The notes under the pieces were generated by a model. It had not been told where the DNA came from, ran no database searches, and saw nothing but the letters and a program-made list of their open reading frames with translations. Below are positions 6,476 through 13,570 of a DNA stretch of 15,223 nucleotides, one piece after another. The position numbers were made by a program, and so were the translations under genes. The number at the start of each line of letters is the position of its first letter. Position 1 is the first letter of the stretch. Source of the DNA: an uncultured Bacilli bacterium (lineage in GTDB: Bacteria > Bacillota_I > Bacilli_A > RF39 > UBA660); contig CALVXT010000010.1 of NCBI GenBank assembly GCA_944371545.1, forward strand, positions 1 through 15,223, read 5' to 3'.

Positions 6476-7369
6476 ATGGATATCCAAAAGATTAAAGAAA
6501 CTGTTATGAAAAAGGATTTTTATAAACGGATTTTGGTTATTTTGTTTGGTGTTTTTTTACTTGCGTTAACTTATAATATGTTTTTGTATCCTTATAATTT
6601 AGTTATCGGAGGGACTACCGGTTTATCGATTGTTGTTGAACCTTTATTTGGATGGGATCCTCAAATATTTTTGTATGTGTGTACTTGTATTTTATTGGTT
6701 GTAAGCTTTTTGGTACTTGGAGTAAAACGAACTGGAATTTCGATTGTTGGAAGTTTGATGTATCCGGTTTTCATTAGTTTAACTAAGCCTTTAGCTTCTT
6801 TTTTAAGTCAATATATTGTTTTGGATAATATGGTGTTGGTTGTTTTGGCTGCAGGTTTATTGTATGGTTTGGGCTATGGTCTAGTTTATAAAATGGGTTT
6901 TGATACGGGTGGATCAGATATCGTTGTTCGTATTTTTAATAAATTCTTTCATATGCCTGAGGGAAAATGTGCGTTAATTATTCAGGGAGTTGTAGTGTTA
7001 ATTGGAGCTTTTGTTTTTGGAATTAATCAAATGATTTATGCTATTTTGATTTTAGTTATTTATACAGCTTTAATGGATAAGATTATGATAGGTATTTCTA
7101 ATTCTAAACTTTTTTTTATTCATACAAAAGAGCTTGATAAAGTTGAAGATTTTATTTTACATGAGCTTCATACAGGAGTTACAATTTTGGATATGGAGGG
7201 TGGATATTCTAAGAAAAAAAGTCATATTTTAATGTGTGTCGTGCCTAATAAAGATTATTATTTGTTTAAGGAGGCTATTTTAGAAGTCGATCCAAATGCA
7301 TTTTTTGTTATTAATGATTGCTATGAGGTTCATGGTGGTGTAAAAGCTCAAAATTTACCATTTATATAG
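6476..7369 (+). CDS. YitT family membrane protein (YitT_membrane + DUF2179)
   Basis: A 297-residue polytopic membrane protein of the YitT family, whose transport or signalling role is unknown. The N-terminal two-thirds holds about five to six hydrophobic helices with the family motifs: NLVIGGTTGLSIV near residue 42, GLGYGLVYKMGFDTGGSDIVVR near 131-152, and a further hydrophobic pair around 160-205. A C-terminal cytoplasmic DUF2179 domain (about 210-290) shows GVTILDMEGGYSKKKSHILMCVV and DPNAFFVINDCYEVHGG. The length is normal for the family. The ATG at 6476 follows AAGGATGAT; a second in-frame ATG at 6506 (MKKDFYKR) could also serve. It has its own promoter. ftsE follows 45 bp later with its own extended -10 in the gap. 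Confidence 0.9.
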   Translation: MDIQKIKETVMKKDFYKRILVILFGVFLLALTYNMFLYPYNLVIGGTTGLSIVVEPLFGWDPQIFLYVCTCILLVVSFLVLGVKRTGISIVGSLMYPVFISLTKPLASFLSQYIVLDNMVLVVLAAGLLYGLGYGLVYKMGFDTGGSDIVVRIFNKFFHMPEGKCALIIQGVVVLIGAFVFGINQMIYAILILVIYTALMDKIMIGISNSKLFFIHTKELDKVEDFILHELHTGVTILDMEGGYSKKKSHILMCVVPNKDYYLFKEAILEVDPNAFFVINDCYEVHGGVKAQNLPFI

Positions 7370-7380
7370 AGCCTTTTTTA

Positions 7381-7389
7381 TGTTATAAT
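7381..7389 (+). promoter_or_regulatory. Extended -10 promoter of the ftsE-ftsX-peptidase operon
   Basis: TGTTATAAT places a TG-n motif before a consensus TATAAT (7384-7389). The -35 region at 17 bp (TTTATA, 7361-7366) is poor and overlaps the end of the preceding gene. Confidence 0.65.
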
Positions 7390-7414
7390 AAACTAATAAT
7401 GCGAGGTGTAGTAA

Positions 7415-8128
7415 GTGAAGTTAATTAAAGTTGAGCATGCTTATAAAATTTATAAAAATGGAACAACTGCGGTTGCTGATTTAAGTGTGTCTATTGATAA
7501 AGGTGAATTTGTTTTTGTTATTGGTTCAACTGGTTCAGGTAAGTCTACTTTTATAAAAATGCTTTACCGTGAAGAAAAACCGACTAAAGGTAGTGTTATT
7601 GTTGGGGGTATTGATGTAGCAAAGCTAAGAAATTCTAAAGTGTATAAATTACGTAGAAAATTGGGAGTTGTTTTCCAAGATTTTAAATTACTTCCAAAAT
7701 TAAATGTGTATGAGAATGTAGCATTTGCTTTGGAAACTTTGGGATTACCTAATGATGAAATTCGTCCAAAAGTATTAAAAGCTATTGAGGCTGTTGGATT
7801 AAAAGAAAAAACAAGAAATTTACCTAGTGAATTATCTGGAGGTGAACAGCAACGGGTAGCTATTGCTAGAGCTATAGTAAACGATCCAAAACTTTTGATT
7901 TGTGATGAACCAACAGGAAACCTAGATCCAGAAACTTCAAGGGGAATTATGAAGATTTTAGATAAAATTAATCGTGAACTTGGAACGACTATTATTATGG
8001 CAACTCATGATAAAGATCTTGTTAACCGTATGAAAAAACGAGTTCTTGTTATTGAAAATGGTGTTTTAGCAAGTGATACGAAGAAAGGAAGTTATAAAGT
8101 CCATGAGAGCATTAAGAATACTGACTAG
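7415..8128 (+). CDS. ftsE: Cell division ATP-binding protein FtsE
   Basis: The cytoplasmic ATPase of the FtsEX complex, an ABC-type mechanotransmitter that controls peptidoglycan hydrolases outside the membrane. ABC motifs are intact: Walker A GSTGSGKST at residues 37-45, signature LSGGEQQR from 140, Walker B LLICDE with D164 and E165, EPTGNLDP, and the H-loop histidine H198 in MATHD. The length of 237 is usual (B. subtilis FtsE is similar). The start is GTG at 7415, after GAGGTG at 7403-7408 with a 6-nt gap, and the MKLIKVEHAYKIY beginning fits the family. The stop at 8128 lies inside ftsX, so the two are translationally coupled. Confidence 0.95.
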   Translation: MKLIKVEHAYKIYKNGTTAVADLSVSIDKGEFVFVIGSTGSGKSTFIKMLYREEKPTKGSVIVGGIDVAKLRNSKVYKLRRKLGVVFQDFKLLPKLNVYENVAFALETLGLPNDEIRPKVLKAIEAVGLKEKTRNLPSELSGGEQQRVAIARAIVNDPKLLICDEPTGNLDPETSRGIMKILDKINRELGTTIIMATHDKDLVNRMKKRVLVIENGVLASDTKKGSYKVHESIKNTD

Positions 8129-8996
8129 AAGTATACGAGATTCTTTTAAAAGTGTTTTTCGTAACTTTTCTTTATCAATGGCGTCTATTGCTTGTACGAC
8201 TATTACCTTAATACTAGTTGCTATTGCTATTTGTTTAACTTATAATGTCCGACAGGTTACTACTGATTTAGAACATGAACTTACTATTGTTGCTTATTTG
8301 AATAAAGATGTAACAGATGAGCAGAAAACAGAATTAGAAAATGCATTGAAAACTATGGATAATGTGGATTCTTACGAAATGAAAAGTAAGGATGAATGGA
8401 AAGCAGAGATGAAGGAAGAAGATCAAAGTTTGGAAAATGCTTTAGATATTTTTGATGAAAATCCTCTTTTGGATTCTGTTATTGTAAAAGTAGATGATGT
8501 CAAAAATTTAGGAGAAACAGCTGATCGACTTCGGGAATTTGATTTTGTTAGTAGTGCTGAATATGGCGAGGGAATGGTTGAAAATGTTATAGGCATTTTT
8601 GATGCGGTTAGTTTTGGTACTTTTGCTATAGTTATTGCTTTAGTTTTGGTTACTGCATTTTTAATTAGCAATACGATTAAGTTAACCATTTTTTCTAGAA
8701 GAACTGAAATTGAAATTATGAGACTTGTTGGAGCTTCGAATACTTCTATTAAACTTCCTTTTGTATTTGAAGGATTTGTTTTAGGAGTTTTTGGTAGTAT
8801 TATTCCTATTCTTATAAGTATTTATGGGTATGTATTCTTATATAATCAGACCGGTGGATATGTATTTACTCAAATTATTACTTTGGTAGAACCTTTCCCA
8901 TTTGTACTTACTGTTTCTTTAATTTTACTTGTTATAGGTTCTTTAGTAGGTATGCTAGGTTCTTGGCGAGCAGTTAAAAAATATTTAAAAATATAA
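8103..8996 (+). CDS. ftsX: Cell division permease-like protein FtsX
   Basis: Membrane partner of FtsE. From the chosen start the protein has 297 residues: a basic cytoplasmic N-terminus (RSIRDSFKSVFRNF), a first transmembrane helix at about 24-47, a large extracellular domain at about 48-165 rich in charged residues (VTDEQKTELENALKTMDNV), then three more helices at about 170-195, 225-248 and 268-290. Between helices 2 and 3 the conserved FtsX cytoplasmic segment SRRTEIEIMRLVGAS is present. The ATG at 8103 is preferred over a GTG at 8073: it gives the normal family N-terminus and has AAAGGAAG upstream, whereas the GTG has no binding site. It overlaps ftsE by 26 bp. The extracellular domain would contact the coiled coil of the peptidase encoded next. 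Confidence 0.94.
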   Translation: MRALRILTRSIRDSFKSVFRNFSLSMASIACTTITLILVAIAICLTYNVRQVTTDLEHELTIVAYLNKDVTDEQKTELENALKTMDNVDSYEMKSKDEWKAEMKEEDQSLENALDIFDENPLLDSVIVKVDDVKNLGETADRLREFDFVSSAEYGEGMVENVIGIFDAVSFGTFAIVIALVLVTAFLISNTIKLTIFSRRTEIEIMRLVGASNTSIKLPFVFEGFVLGVFGSIIPILISIYGYVFLYNQTGGYVFTQIITLVEPFPFVLTVSLILLVIGSLVGMLGSWRAVKKYLKI

Positions 8997-9022
8997 TGTT
9001 TTATGTAAGGCAGGTGTAAATA

Positions 9023-10246
9023 TTGAAGTTTTTTAGAAAAATTTTAAATAGTTTGTTTATTTTTTTACTTGCTTTTTCTTGTGTGACTCCTGTTTCAGCT
9101 AAAATTGATAATCCGAAAACATTGGGTGATTTAAGAGCTAATTATAATGAATTGTTGCAAGAAAAAGAAAGAAACGATAATTTAACCGAAGAAGCTAAGG
9201 CTGAGATTGCTCGTAAGGAAGCGGCGATTAAACAGGCTGAGGCTGATATTCATCAAGCTGAAGCAGACATGGAGCAAGCTGAAGAAGATATACGTGTTTC
9301 TAATGAACGAATCGAAGAAATGAAAGTTAATGCTAGTGATGTTCTTCTCTATTTACAACAAATGAAAGGAACAAATGCGTATGTAGAATATGTTTCAGGT
9401 GCGACTAGTATGACAGACATGATCATGCGAATTGCAGCTGTTGAACAATTGTCAGATAAAATTTACAATACTATTGATGAATTAGAGGCTGAAATAAAAC
9501 GAAATGAAGAATTAAAAAAAGAGTTGGAACAAAAGAAAAAAGATTTAGAGGCTCAAGCTGCAGAATATCAAAGGGTTATTGAAGCTAATTATGAAAAAAT
9601 TGATGAGTATGATAAATATGCTTTGGATATAGATACGCAAGTTCAGGCGGCTAAAGAACAACTTGATATGTATGTTAATAAATGTTCTGCTAATATTGGT
9701 AGAATTGATGATGCTGTAGTTTTAACGGAGTGTTCTAATGTTCCTTTAAATAGTGGTTGGTTAAATCCTTTAGATCATGGAGTAATTACGAGTACGATTG
9801 GTTGGCGATGGGGAAGCTATCATAATGCTTTAGATATAGGTGGTGCTAGTCCTTTTGAAGGTACTCCGGTATATGCGGCTGCGGCAGGGGTAGTATCTGG
9901 AATGATTCATGAATATAGTTGTGGCGGGAATATGCTTTATATTAATGTTAATGTTAATGGTGAAGAGTATACAACGTATTATTATCATTTATTAGATTTT
10001 AATGTCAGCATGGGTGATGTAGTAACTCAGGATACAGTTATTGGATGGGTAGGTGGTTGGTCTACTAGTACTGAACATGGTGGATATGATAACTGTACAA
10101 CCGGTTCACATTTACATTACGGTGTCGCCAAAGGTTATTATAATCCTTATACAGGTATTATTAGAAGTAATGTTATTACACCTCCTGGTTTTCCAAATTC
10201 AAAAGGTTACTCCTTTTATTCAAGAAATCAGATGTGGCATGGATAG
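9023..10246 (+). CDS. Secreted coiled-coil M23 peptidoglycan endopeptidase, probable FtsEX partner
   Basis: A 407-residue secreted wall hydrolase. Residues 1-26 form a Sec signal peptide (KFFRKILNSLFIFLLAF, then PVSA before the likely cut after A26). Residues about 30-220 form a long coiled coil with AEADI/QAE-type repeats at about 65-95. The C-terminal M23 (LytM-like) domain starts near 245. Its zinc and catalytic residues are all visible: HNALD with H267 and D271, YYYH with H322, and SHLHYG with H363 and H365. It should therefore be an active endopeptidase, unlike the degenerate LytM domain of EnvC. Four cysteines (C221, C237, C300, C358) may form two disulfides. The TTG start follows CAGGTG at 9011-9016. 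The gene lies 26 bp after ftsX, and its architecture (signal, coiled coil, catalytic domain) mirrors PcsB and CwlO, the FtsEX-controlled hydrolases of other Firmicutes. A TATAAT at 8992-8997 over the ftsX stop could give extra transcription but lacks a -35. Confidence 0.9.
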   Translation: MKFFRKILNSLFIFLLAFSCVTPVSAKIDNPKTLGDLRANYNELLQEKERNDNLTEEAKAEIARKEAAIKQAEADIHQAEADMEQAEEDIRVSNERIEEMKVNASDVLLYLQQMKGTNAYVEYVSGATSMTDMIMRIAAVEQLSDKIYNTIDELEAEIKRNEELKKELEQKKKDLEAQAAEYQRVIEANYEKIDEYDKYALDIDTQVQAAKEQLDMYVNKCSANIGRIDDAVVLTECSNVPLNSGWLNPLDHGVITSTIGWRWGSYHNALDIGGASPFEGTPVYAAAAGVVSGMIHEYSCGGNMLYINVNVNGEEYTTYYYHLLDFNVSMGDVVTQDTVIGWVGGWSTSTEHGGYDNCTTGSHLHYGVAKGYYNPYTGIIRSNVITPPGFPNSKGYSFYSRNQMWHG

Positions 10247-10265
10247 ATTTTTCTATCCTTTTTTT
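10241..10265 (+). terminator. Intrinsic terminator of the ftsEX-peptidase operon
   Basis: GGATAGA (10241-10247) and TCTATCC (10252-10258) with a 4-nt loop, followed by seven T (10259-10265). The stem contains the stop codon of the peptidase gene, and the -10 of whiA begins two bases after the T run. Confidence 0.85.
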
Positions 10266-10266
10266 G

Positions 10267-10272
10267 TATAAT
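10267..10272 (+). promoter_or_regulatory. -10 element of the whiA promoter
   Basis: A consensus TATAAT with TG immediately before it. The -35 would have to lie inside the terminator hairpin (about 10244-10249, TAGATT) and matches poorly. The ribosome binding site GGTGAT starts 7 bp downstream. Confidence 0.5.
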
Positions 10273-10288
10273 AAAACTGGTGATTTAT

Positions 10289-11218
10289 ATGACTTATTCG
10301 ATGAAAGTTAAAGAAGAAATTTGTAATCGTAATTTAAGTTCTGTTGAAATTTTTGCTGAGTTGTCTGCTATACTTCGTTATGACGCAACTTTAAAAGATA
10401 ATCAAATTTCTTTAACTTTTGAAAATGCATTGATTGCTCGTCGTGTTTATAAAGATTTTAAAACTCTTTTTAATATATCTGCACATATTACTGTTCGGGA
10501 TCAAAAAAGATTTCGAAGTAAACAAGTGTATATTTTAGATATTAAAGAAAATGCTGTTTCTGTTTTAGAAAGATTAAATATTTTAAAAGATGGAATTTTT
10601 TTAGAAATGAATCGAAATTATTTAGGAGATCCTGAGGAAATGGTAGCGTTTGTTCAAGGTGCTTTTCTGGTGATTGGTTCTTTAAATGATCCAGCAACTG
10701 GTGGTTATCATTTGGAATTTGTTTTTGATCAAGAAAAAGATGCTCATTTTTTTAATATGCTTCTTCATGAAATGAAATTTGATACCAAAGTTTTGGAACG
10801 TAGTGGTAAGTTTATGGTTTATTTAAAAAATTCCGAAGAAATAAGTGATATGATTCGAATGTTTCAAGCATCTAATTCTTTATTTTATTTTGAGGATATT
10901 CGAATTTATCGCGACCATAAAAATATGGTAAATCGTTTGAATAATTGTGAAATTGCTAACCAAGAAAAAAGTTTGCAAGCCGGAATGAAACAAATTAAAG
11001 ATATTCTTTATTTACAAGAACATGATTTGGTAGATTTATTAGATGATAAAACTAAAGTAATTATGGATTATCGTTTAAAATATCCGGAAAGTTCTTATCA
11101 AGAACTGGCAAGTATTATTGCTATGGAAACTGGTTATACTATTGGTAAATCTGGAATTAATCATCATTTTATTAAGATAAAGAAATTAAGAGAAACTCAT
11201 GAAAATAAAAAAAATTGA
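10289..11218 (+). CDS. whiA: WhiA, DNA-binding cell-division regulator
   Basis: WhiA combines an N-terminal domain related to LAGLIDADG endonucleases with a C-terminal helix-turn-helix. In Actinobacteria it activates sporulation septation genes; in B. subtilis it influences cell division and chromosome segregation. Here the 309-residue protein opens with MTYSMKVKEEICN, like the MSF-x-x-x-x-KEEL start of other WhiA proteins, followed by AELSAILR and the mid-region NRLNNCEIANQEKS. The C-terminal segment YPESSYQELASI and SGINHHFIKIKKL is the conserved DNA-binding part. The ATG at 10289 follows GGTGAT (10279-10284); a GTG at 10280 lies within that site and is rejected. In B. subtilis whiA is grouped with rapZ and yvcK, which are not next to it here. 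It ends tail-to-tail with clpP across a shared terminator. Confidence 0.95.
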   Translation: MTYSMKVKEEICNRNLSSVEIFAELSAILRYDATLKDNQISLTFENALIARRVYKDFKTLFNISAHITVRDQKRFRSKQVYILDIKENAVSVLERLNILKDGIFLEMNRNYLGDPEEMVAFVQGAFLVIGSLNDPATGGYHLEFVFDQEKDAHFFNMLLHEMKFDTKVLERSGKFMVYLKNSEEISDMIRMFQASNSLFYFEDIRIYRDHKNMVNRLNNCEIANQEKSLQAGMKQIKDILYLQEHDLVDLLDDKTKVIMDYRLKYPESSYQELASIIAMETGYTIGKSGINHHFIKIKKLRETHENKKN

Positions 11219-11243
11219 CATTGGATATTTTCCATGTCTTTTT
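11217..11243. terminator. Bidirectional terminator between whiA and clpP
   Basis: GACA (11217-11220) and TGGA (11222-11225), with one bulged T, pair with TCCA (11231-11234) and TGTC (11235-11238). A T run follows at 11239-11243, and an A-rich run (11206-11214) precedes it, giving a T run for the minus strand. It overlaps the whiA stop and touches the clpP stop. Confidence 0.65.
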
Positions 11244-11811
11244 ATATGATTTGATCGATTAAACCATACTCTTTAGCTTCATGACTAGATAAGTAATAAT
11301 CTCTATCTGTATCTTTTTTTATTTTAGTTAGAGTTTGATTGGTGTTTTTTGCTAAGATTTTATTTAATTTATCTTTCATTTTTAAAATTCTTTTACAGGC
11401 AATTTCCATATCGGATGCTTGTCCTTGCATACCACCTAGTGGTTGGTGAATCATAACATCAGCATTTTCTAAAGCAAATCTTTTTCCTTTAGTGCCGGAT
11501 GATAATAAGAATGCTGCCATGGATGCGGCGATTCCTACACAAATTGTTCTTACATCACTTTTAATATAGTTCATTGTATCATATATGGCCATGCCACTTG
11601 TTACAGACCCGCCTGGACTATTAATGTACATGTAAATGTCTTCGTTGCTTTTTGAATCTAAATAGAGTAATTCGCTTATGATTAGATTGGCTGTTTGATC
11701 GGTTATTTCATCACTTAAAAAAATAATTCGGTCCTCTAATAATCTTGAATACAAGTCGTATGCTACTTCACGATTGTTATTTTTTTCTAAAACTGTTGGA
11801 ATAATATTCAT
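11242..11811 (-). CDS. clpP: ATP-dependent Clp protease proteolytic subunit
   Basis: The serine-peptidase barrel of the Clp protease, which degrades proteins fed by ClpX or ClpC-type unfoldases. The protein is 189 residues from MNIIPTVLEK, nearly identical to the MNLIPTVIE start of B. subtilis ClpP. The catalytic triad is visible: S97 in GIAASMAAF, H122 in MIHQPLGG, and D171 in DTDRD. Oligomerisation and handle-region sequences (YINSPGGSV, GQASDMEIACKRI) are also conserved. The start is the ATG at 11811, four bases after AGGTGA (11821-11816); an upstream in-frame ATG at 11832 would put this binding site inside the gene and add residues absent from the family. The gene is transcribed alone, divergently from the TGS-kinase gene, and its promoter holds a 15-bp palindrome. 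Confidence 0.97.
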   Translation of the reverse strand: MNIIPTVLEKNNNREVAYDLYSRLLEDRIIFLSDEITDQTANLIISELLYLDSKSNEDIYMYINSPGGSVTSGMAIYDTMNYIKSDVRTICVGIAASMAAFLLSSGTKGKRFALENADVMIHQPLGGMQGQASDMEIACKRILKMKDKLNKILAKNTNQTLTKIKKDTDRDYYLSSHEAKEYGLIDQII

Positions 11812-11826
11812 TTTCTCACCTACTAT

Positions 11827-11841
11827 TATCATAGTATGATA
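11827..11841. repeat. 15-bp palindrome in the clpP promoter
   Basis: TATCATA-G-TATGATA, a perfect dyad around one central base, covers the predicted -10 of clpP and lies 6 bp upstream of its ribosome binding site. It does not resemble the CtsR or CIRCE operators usual for Firmicute heat-shock genes. It could be a binding site for an unknown regulator or a chance AT-rich dyad. Confidence 0.55.
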
Positions 11842-11858
11842 TTAGAAAAACTATTCAA
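11831..11858 (-). promoter_or_regulatory. Promoter of clpP
   Basis: On the minus strand TTGAAT (11858-11853), 16 bp, then TACTAT (11836-11831). A second -10 reading, TATGAT (11833-11828), would need a 19-bp spacer. The -35 overlaps the -35 of the divergent gene. Confidence 0.5.
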
Positions 11859-11882
11859 AAAATAGGTAATTTATGTTAAAAT
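11854..11882 (+). promoter_or_regulatory. Promoter of the TGS-kinase gene
   Basis: TTCAAA (11854-11859), 17 bp, then TAAAAT (11877-11882) preceded by TGT, an extended -10. It overlaps the clpP -35 box. The ribosome binding site is AGGAGAT at 11904-11910. Confidence 0.6.
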
Positions 11883-11913
11883 GTTTTAAGAATAGAAAAG
11901 GCTAGGAGATATT

Positions 11914-13542
11914 ATGCAAGAAATTCAAGTTATTTATCAAAATCAAGTTCTTAAGGTCGTTAAAGGAACTACATATTATGAAATTGCTAAAATGCTTGGT
12001 TTAGAAGATACCTTGGCAGCACAAGTTGGTAATGAGGTTTTTTCTTTGGATGCAAAAATTTCAGAAAATTGTGAAGTTTCTTTTTTAGATGTTACTTCTT
12101 TAACTGGATATAAAATTTATCAAGGAGCTTTAAAGTTTTTATTTTATGTTGCTGTTGTAGAACTTTATAAAGATGCTGAAGTTCAGTTTTTACATAGTGT
12201 TCCTAAAGGAATATTAAGTGAAATCAGAATGACTAAAAATTTAACTAGTGATGATGTTTCTAAAATTAAAGGATATATGGCTTCAATCGTTGAGAAAAAA
12301 GATCGCTTTTATCGGTATCATTTAGATAATCAAGATGCTTTTCATTATTTTAAAAATCGTCATGAAGATGAAAAAGCTTATAATATCCAGAACGTTTCTA
12401 AAGAAGTTGTGACTATGTATCGTTTGCGAAATCATTTGAATTATTTTTATACAATGATGCCTTATGATACAAAAGTAATTAATCGTTTTGAACTTGTTTT
12501 TCTAGGAAGAAATCGGATTGTTTTGGTTTGTCCTAATGTTACAAGTGGAAATCGAATTCCTGAATATGTTCATTATGAGAATATTGTGGCTAATTTTATG
12601 TCAACAAAAAAATGGCTTCGAAAAATGCAAGCTCCTTATTTATCTCAAATGAATTATTTAGTAAGTACCTCTAGAATTCAGGATTTTATACATTCAAATG
12701 AGATTTTGTATGAAGAAGATTTAATAAGAGCTTGTGATAAAGTAATTTCTATGCGTGATGTGCGTCTTGTTTTGATTGCGGGGCCTTCTTCAAGTGGAAA
12801 AACAACTACTATGAAAAGAATGAGTGCAATTTTACGAAGTCGTGGTTATGATCCGATTGGCTTGTCTACAGATGACTTTTTTGTAGATCGCAAGGATACG
12901 CCTAAAAATGATAAAGGTGAGTACGACTATGAATGTTTACAAGCAATTGATTTGGAATTATTTAATAAAACTTTACAAGACTTGTTAGCTGGGCAACTTG
13001 TTGATGTTCCAGAATATGATTTTGTTAATGGCGAGAAAATTTTTAAAGGGCGTAAAGTGAAATTAAAAGATAATAGTATACTTCTTATTGAAGGACTTCA
13101 TTGTTTAAATGATGATTTAATTCCTTATATTGATTCTAAATATAAATTTAAAATTTATTTAAGTCCATTTATTCCTCTTAATATTGATCGTCATAATTAT
13201 ATTTCTACTTTAGATTTGAGATTAATTCGAAGAATTGTTCGTGATAATCGAACGAGAGGTAAGAGAGTGGATCAGACAATTGCTGAATGGCAAATTGTTC
13301 GTTCTGGTGAAGAAAAGTATATTTTCCCTTATGTTTATCAAGCGGATATGATTATTAATACAGCACTTGCTTATGAAATTGGTGTCTTAAAAGTTTATGC
13401 TGACCCATTATTATTTTCAGTTGGAGTAGATAGTGAATATTATAGTGAATCACGAAGATTAATTGAGTATTTACAAGTGTTTTTTACTATTCCATCAGAA
13501 TTTGTGCCAAAGGATTCTATTTTGCGTGAATTTATAGGATAA
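11914..13542 (+). CDS. TGS-domain nucleoside kinase (ThrRS-like N-terminus fused to uridine kinase/phosphoribulokinase domain)
   Basis: A 542-residue fusion found in Firmicutes and Bacteroidetes under names such as nucleoside or uridine kinase. Residues about 1-62 are a TGS domain, and about 65-240 resemble the second additional domain of threonyl-tRNA synthetase. The C-terminal half is a P-loop kinase of the uridine kinase/phosphoribulokinase family with Walker A GPSSSGKTT at 290-298, STDDFFVDR, EYDFVNGE and LLIEGLHCL. The RLIRRIVRDNRTRG segment is a conserved lid-like region. It probably phosphorylates a nucleoside such as uridine, but substrate and the role of the tRNA-synthetase-like half are unproven. 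The AGGAGAT site 4 bases before the ATG is the more classical type in this window. It runs divergently from clpP. Confidence 0.88.
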   Translation: MQEIQVIYQNQVLKVVKGTTYYEIAKMLGLEDTLAAQVGNEVFSLDAKISENCEVSFLDVTSLTGYKIYQGALKFLFYVAVVELYKDAEVQFLHSVPKGILSEIRMTKNLTSDDVSKIKGYMASIVEKKDRFYRYHLDNQDAFHYFKNRHEDEKAYNIQNVSKEVVTMYRLRNHLNYFYTMMPYDTKVINRFELVFLGRNRIVLVCPNVTSGNRIPEYVHYENIVANFMSTKKWLRKMQAPYLSQMNYLVSTSRIQDFIHSNEILYEEDLIRACDKVISMRDVRLVLIAGPSSSGKTTTMKRMSAILRSRGYDPIGLSTDDFFVDRKDTPKNDKGEYDYECLQAIDLELFNKTLQDLLAGQLVDVPEYDFVNGEKIFKGRKVKLKDNSILLIEGLHCLNDDLIPYIDSKYKFKIYLSPFIPLNIDRHNYISTLDLRLIRRIVRDNRTRGKRVDQTIAEWQIVRSGEEKYIFPYVYQADMIINTALAYEIGVLKVYADPLLFSVGVDSEYYSESRRLIEYLQVFFTIPSEFVPKDSILREFIG

Positions 13543-13549
13543 GTATGAT
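13522..13549 (+). promoter_or_regulatory. Candidate promoter for the small ORF-gapA unit
   Basis: TTGCGT (13522-13527), 16 bp, then TATGAT (13544-13549), starting in the last codons of the preceding gene. Predicted transcription starts about 5 bp before GGTGAT (13561-13566). No terminator was found between the kinase gene and this point, so read-through is also possible. Confidence 0.45.
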
Positions 13550-13570
13550 ATTCTTAATATGGTGATAAAA

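Noticed and set aside
6258..6509. Open frame of 83 codons on the plus strand across gerQ and its upstream region
   Set aside because: It lies antisense to the clearly conserved gerQ and runs through the promoter of the YitT-like gene; no ribosome binding site or family resemblance.
7333..7377. Possible terminator after the YitT-like gene (GCTC, GAGC, then a T run)
   Set aside because: Only four clean base pairs with a long AT loop and a bulge, inside the coding end; too weak to call.
9023..9090. Possible lipoprotein signal around C20 of the M23 peptidase
   Set aside because: AFSC does not fit a lipobox, and a good signal peptidase I site (PVSA) follows at residues 23-26.
10053..10271. Plus-strand frame of 72 codons over the end of the peptidase gene
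   Set aside because: Out-of-frame shadow of the M23 catalytic domain running into its terminator.
11812..11913. CtsR or CIRCE heat-shock operator upstream of clpP
   Set aside because: Looked for the GGTCAAA-type repeats and the CIRCE arms on both strands; neither is present.
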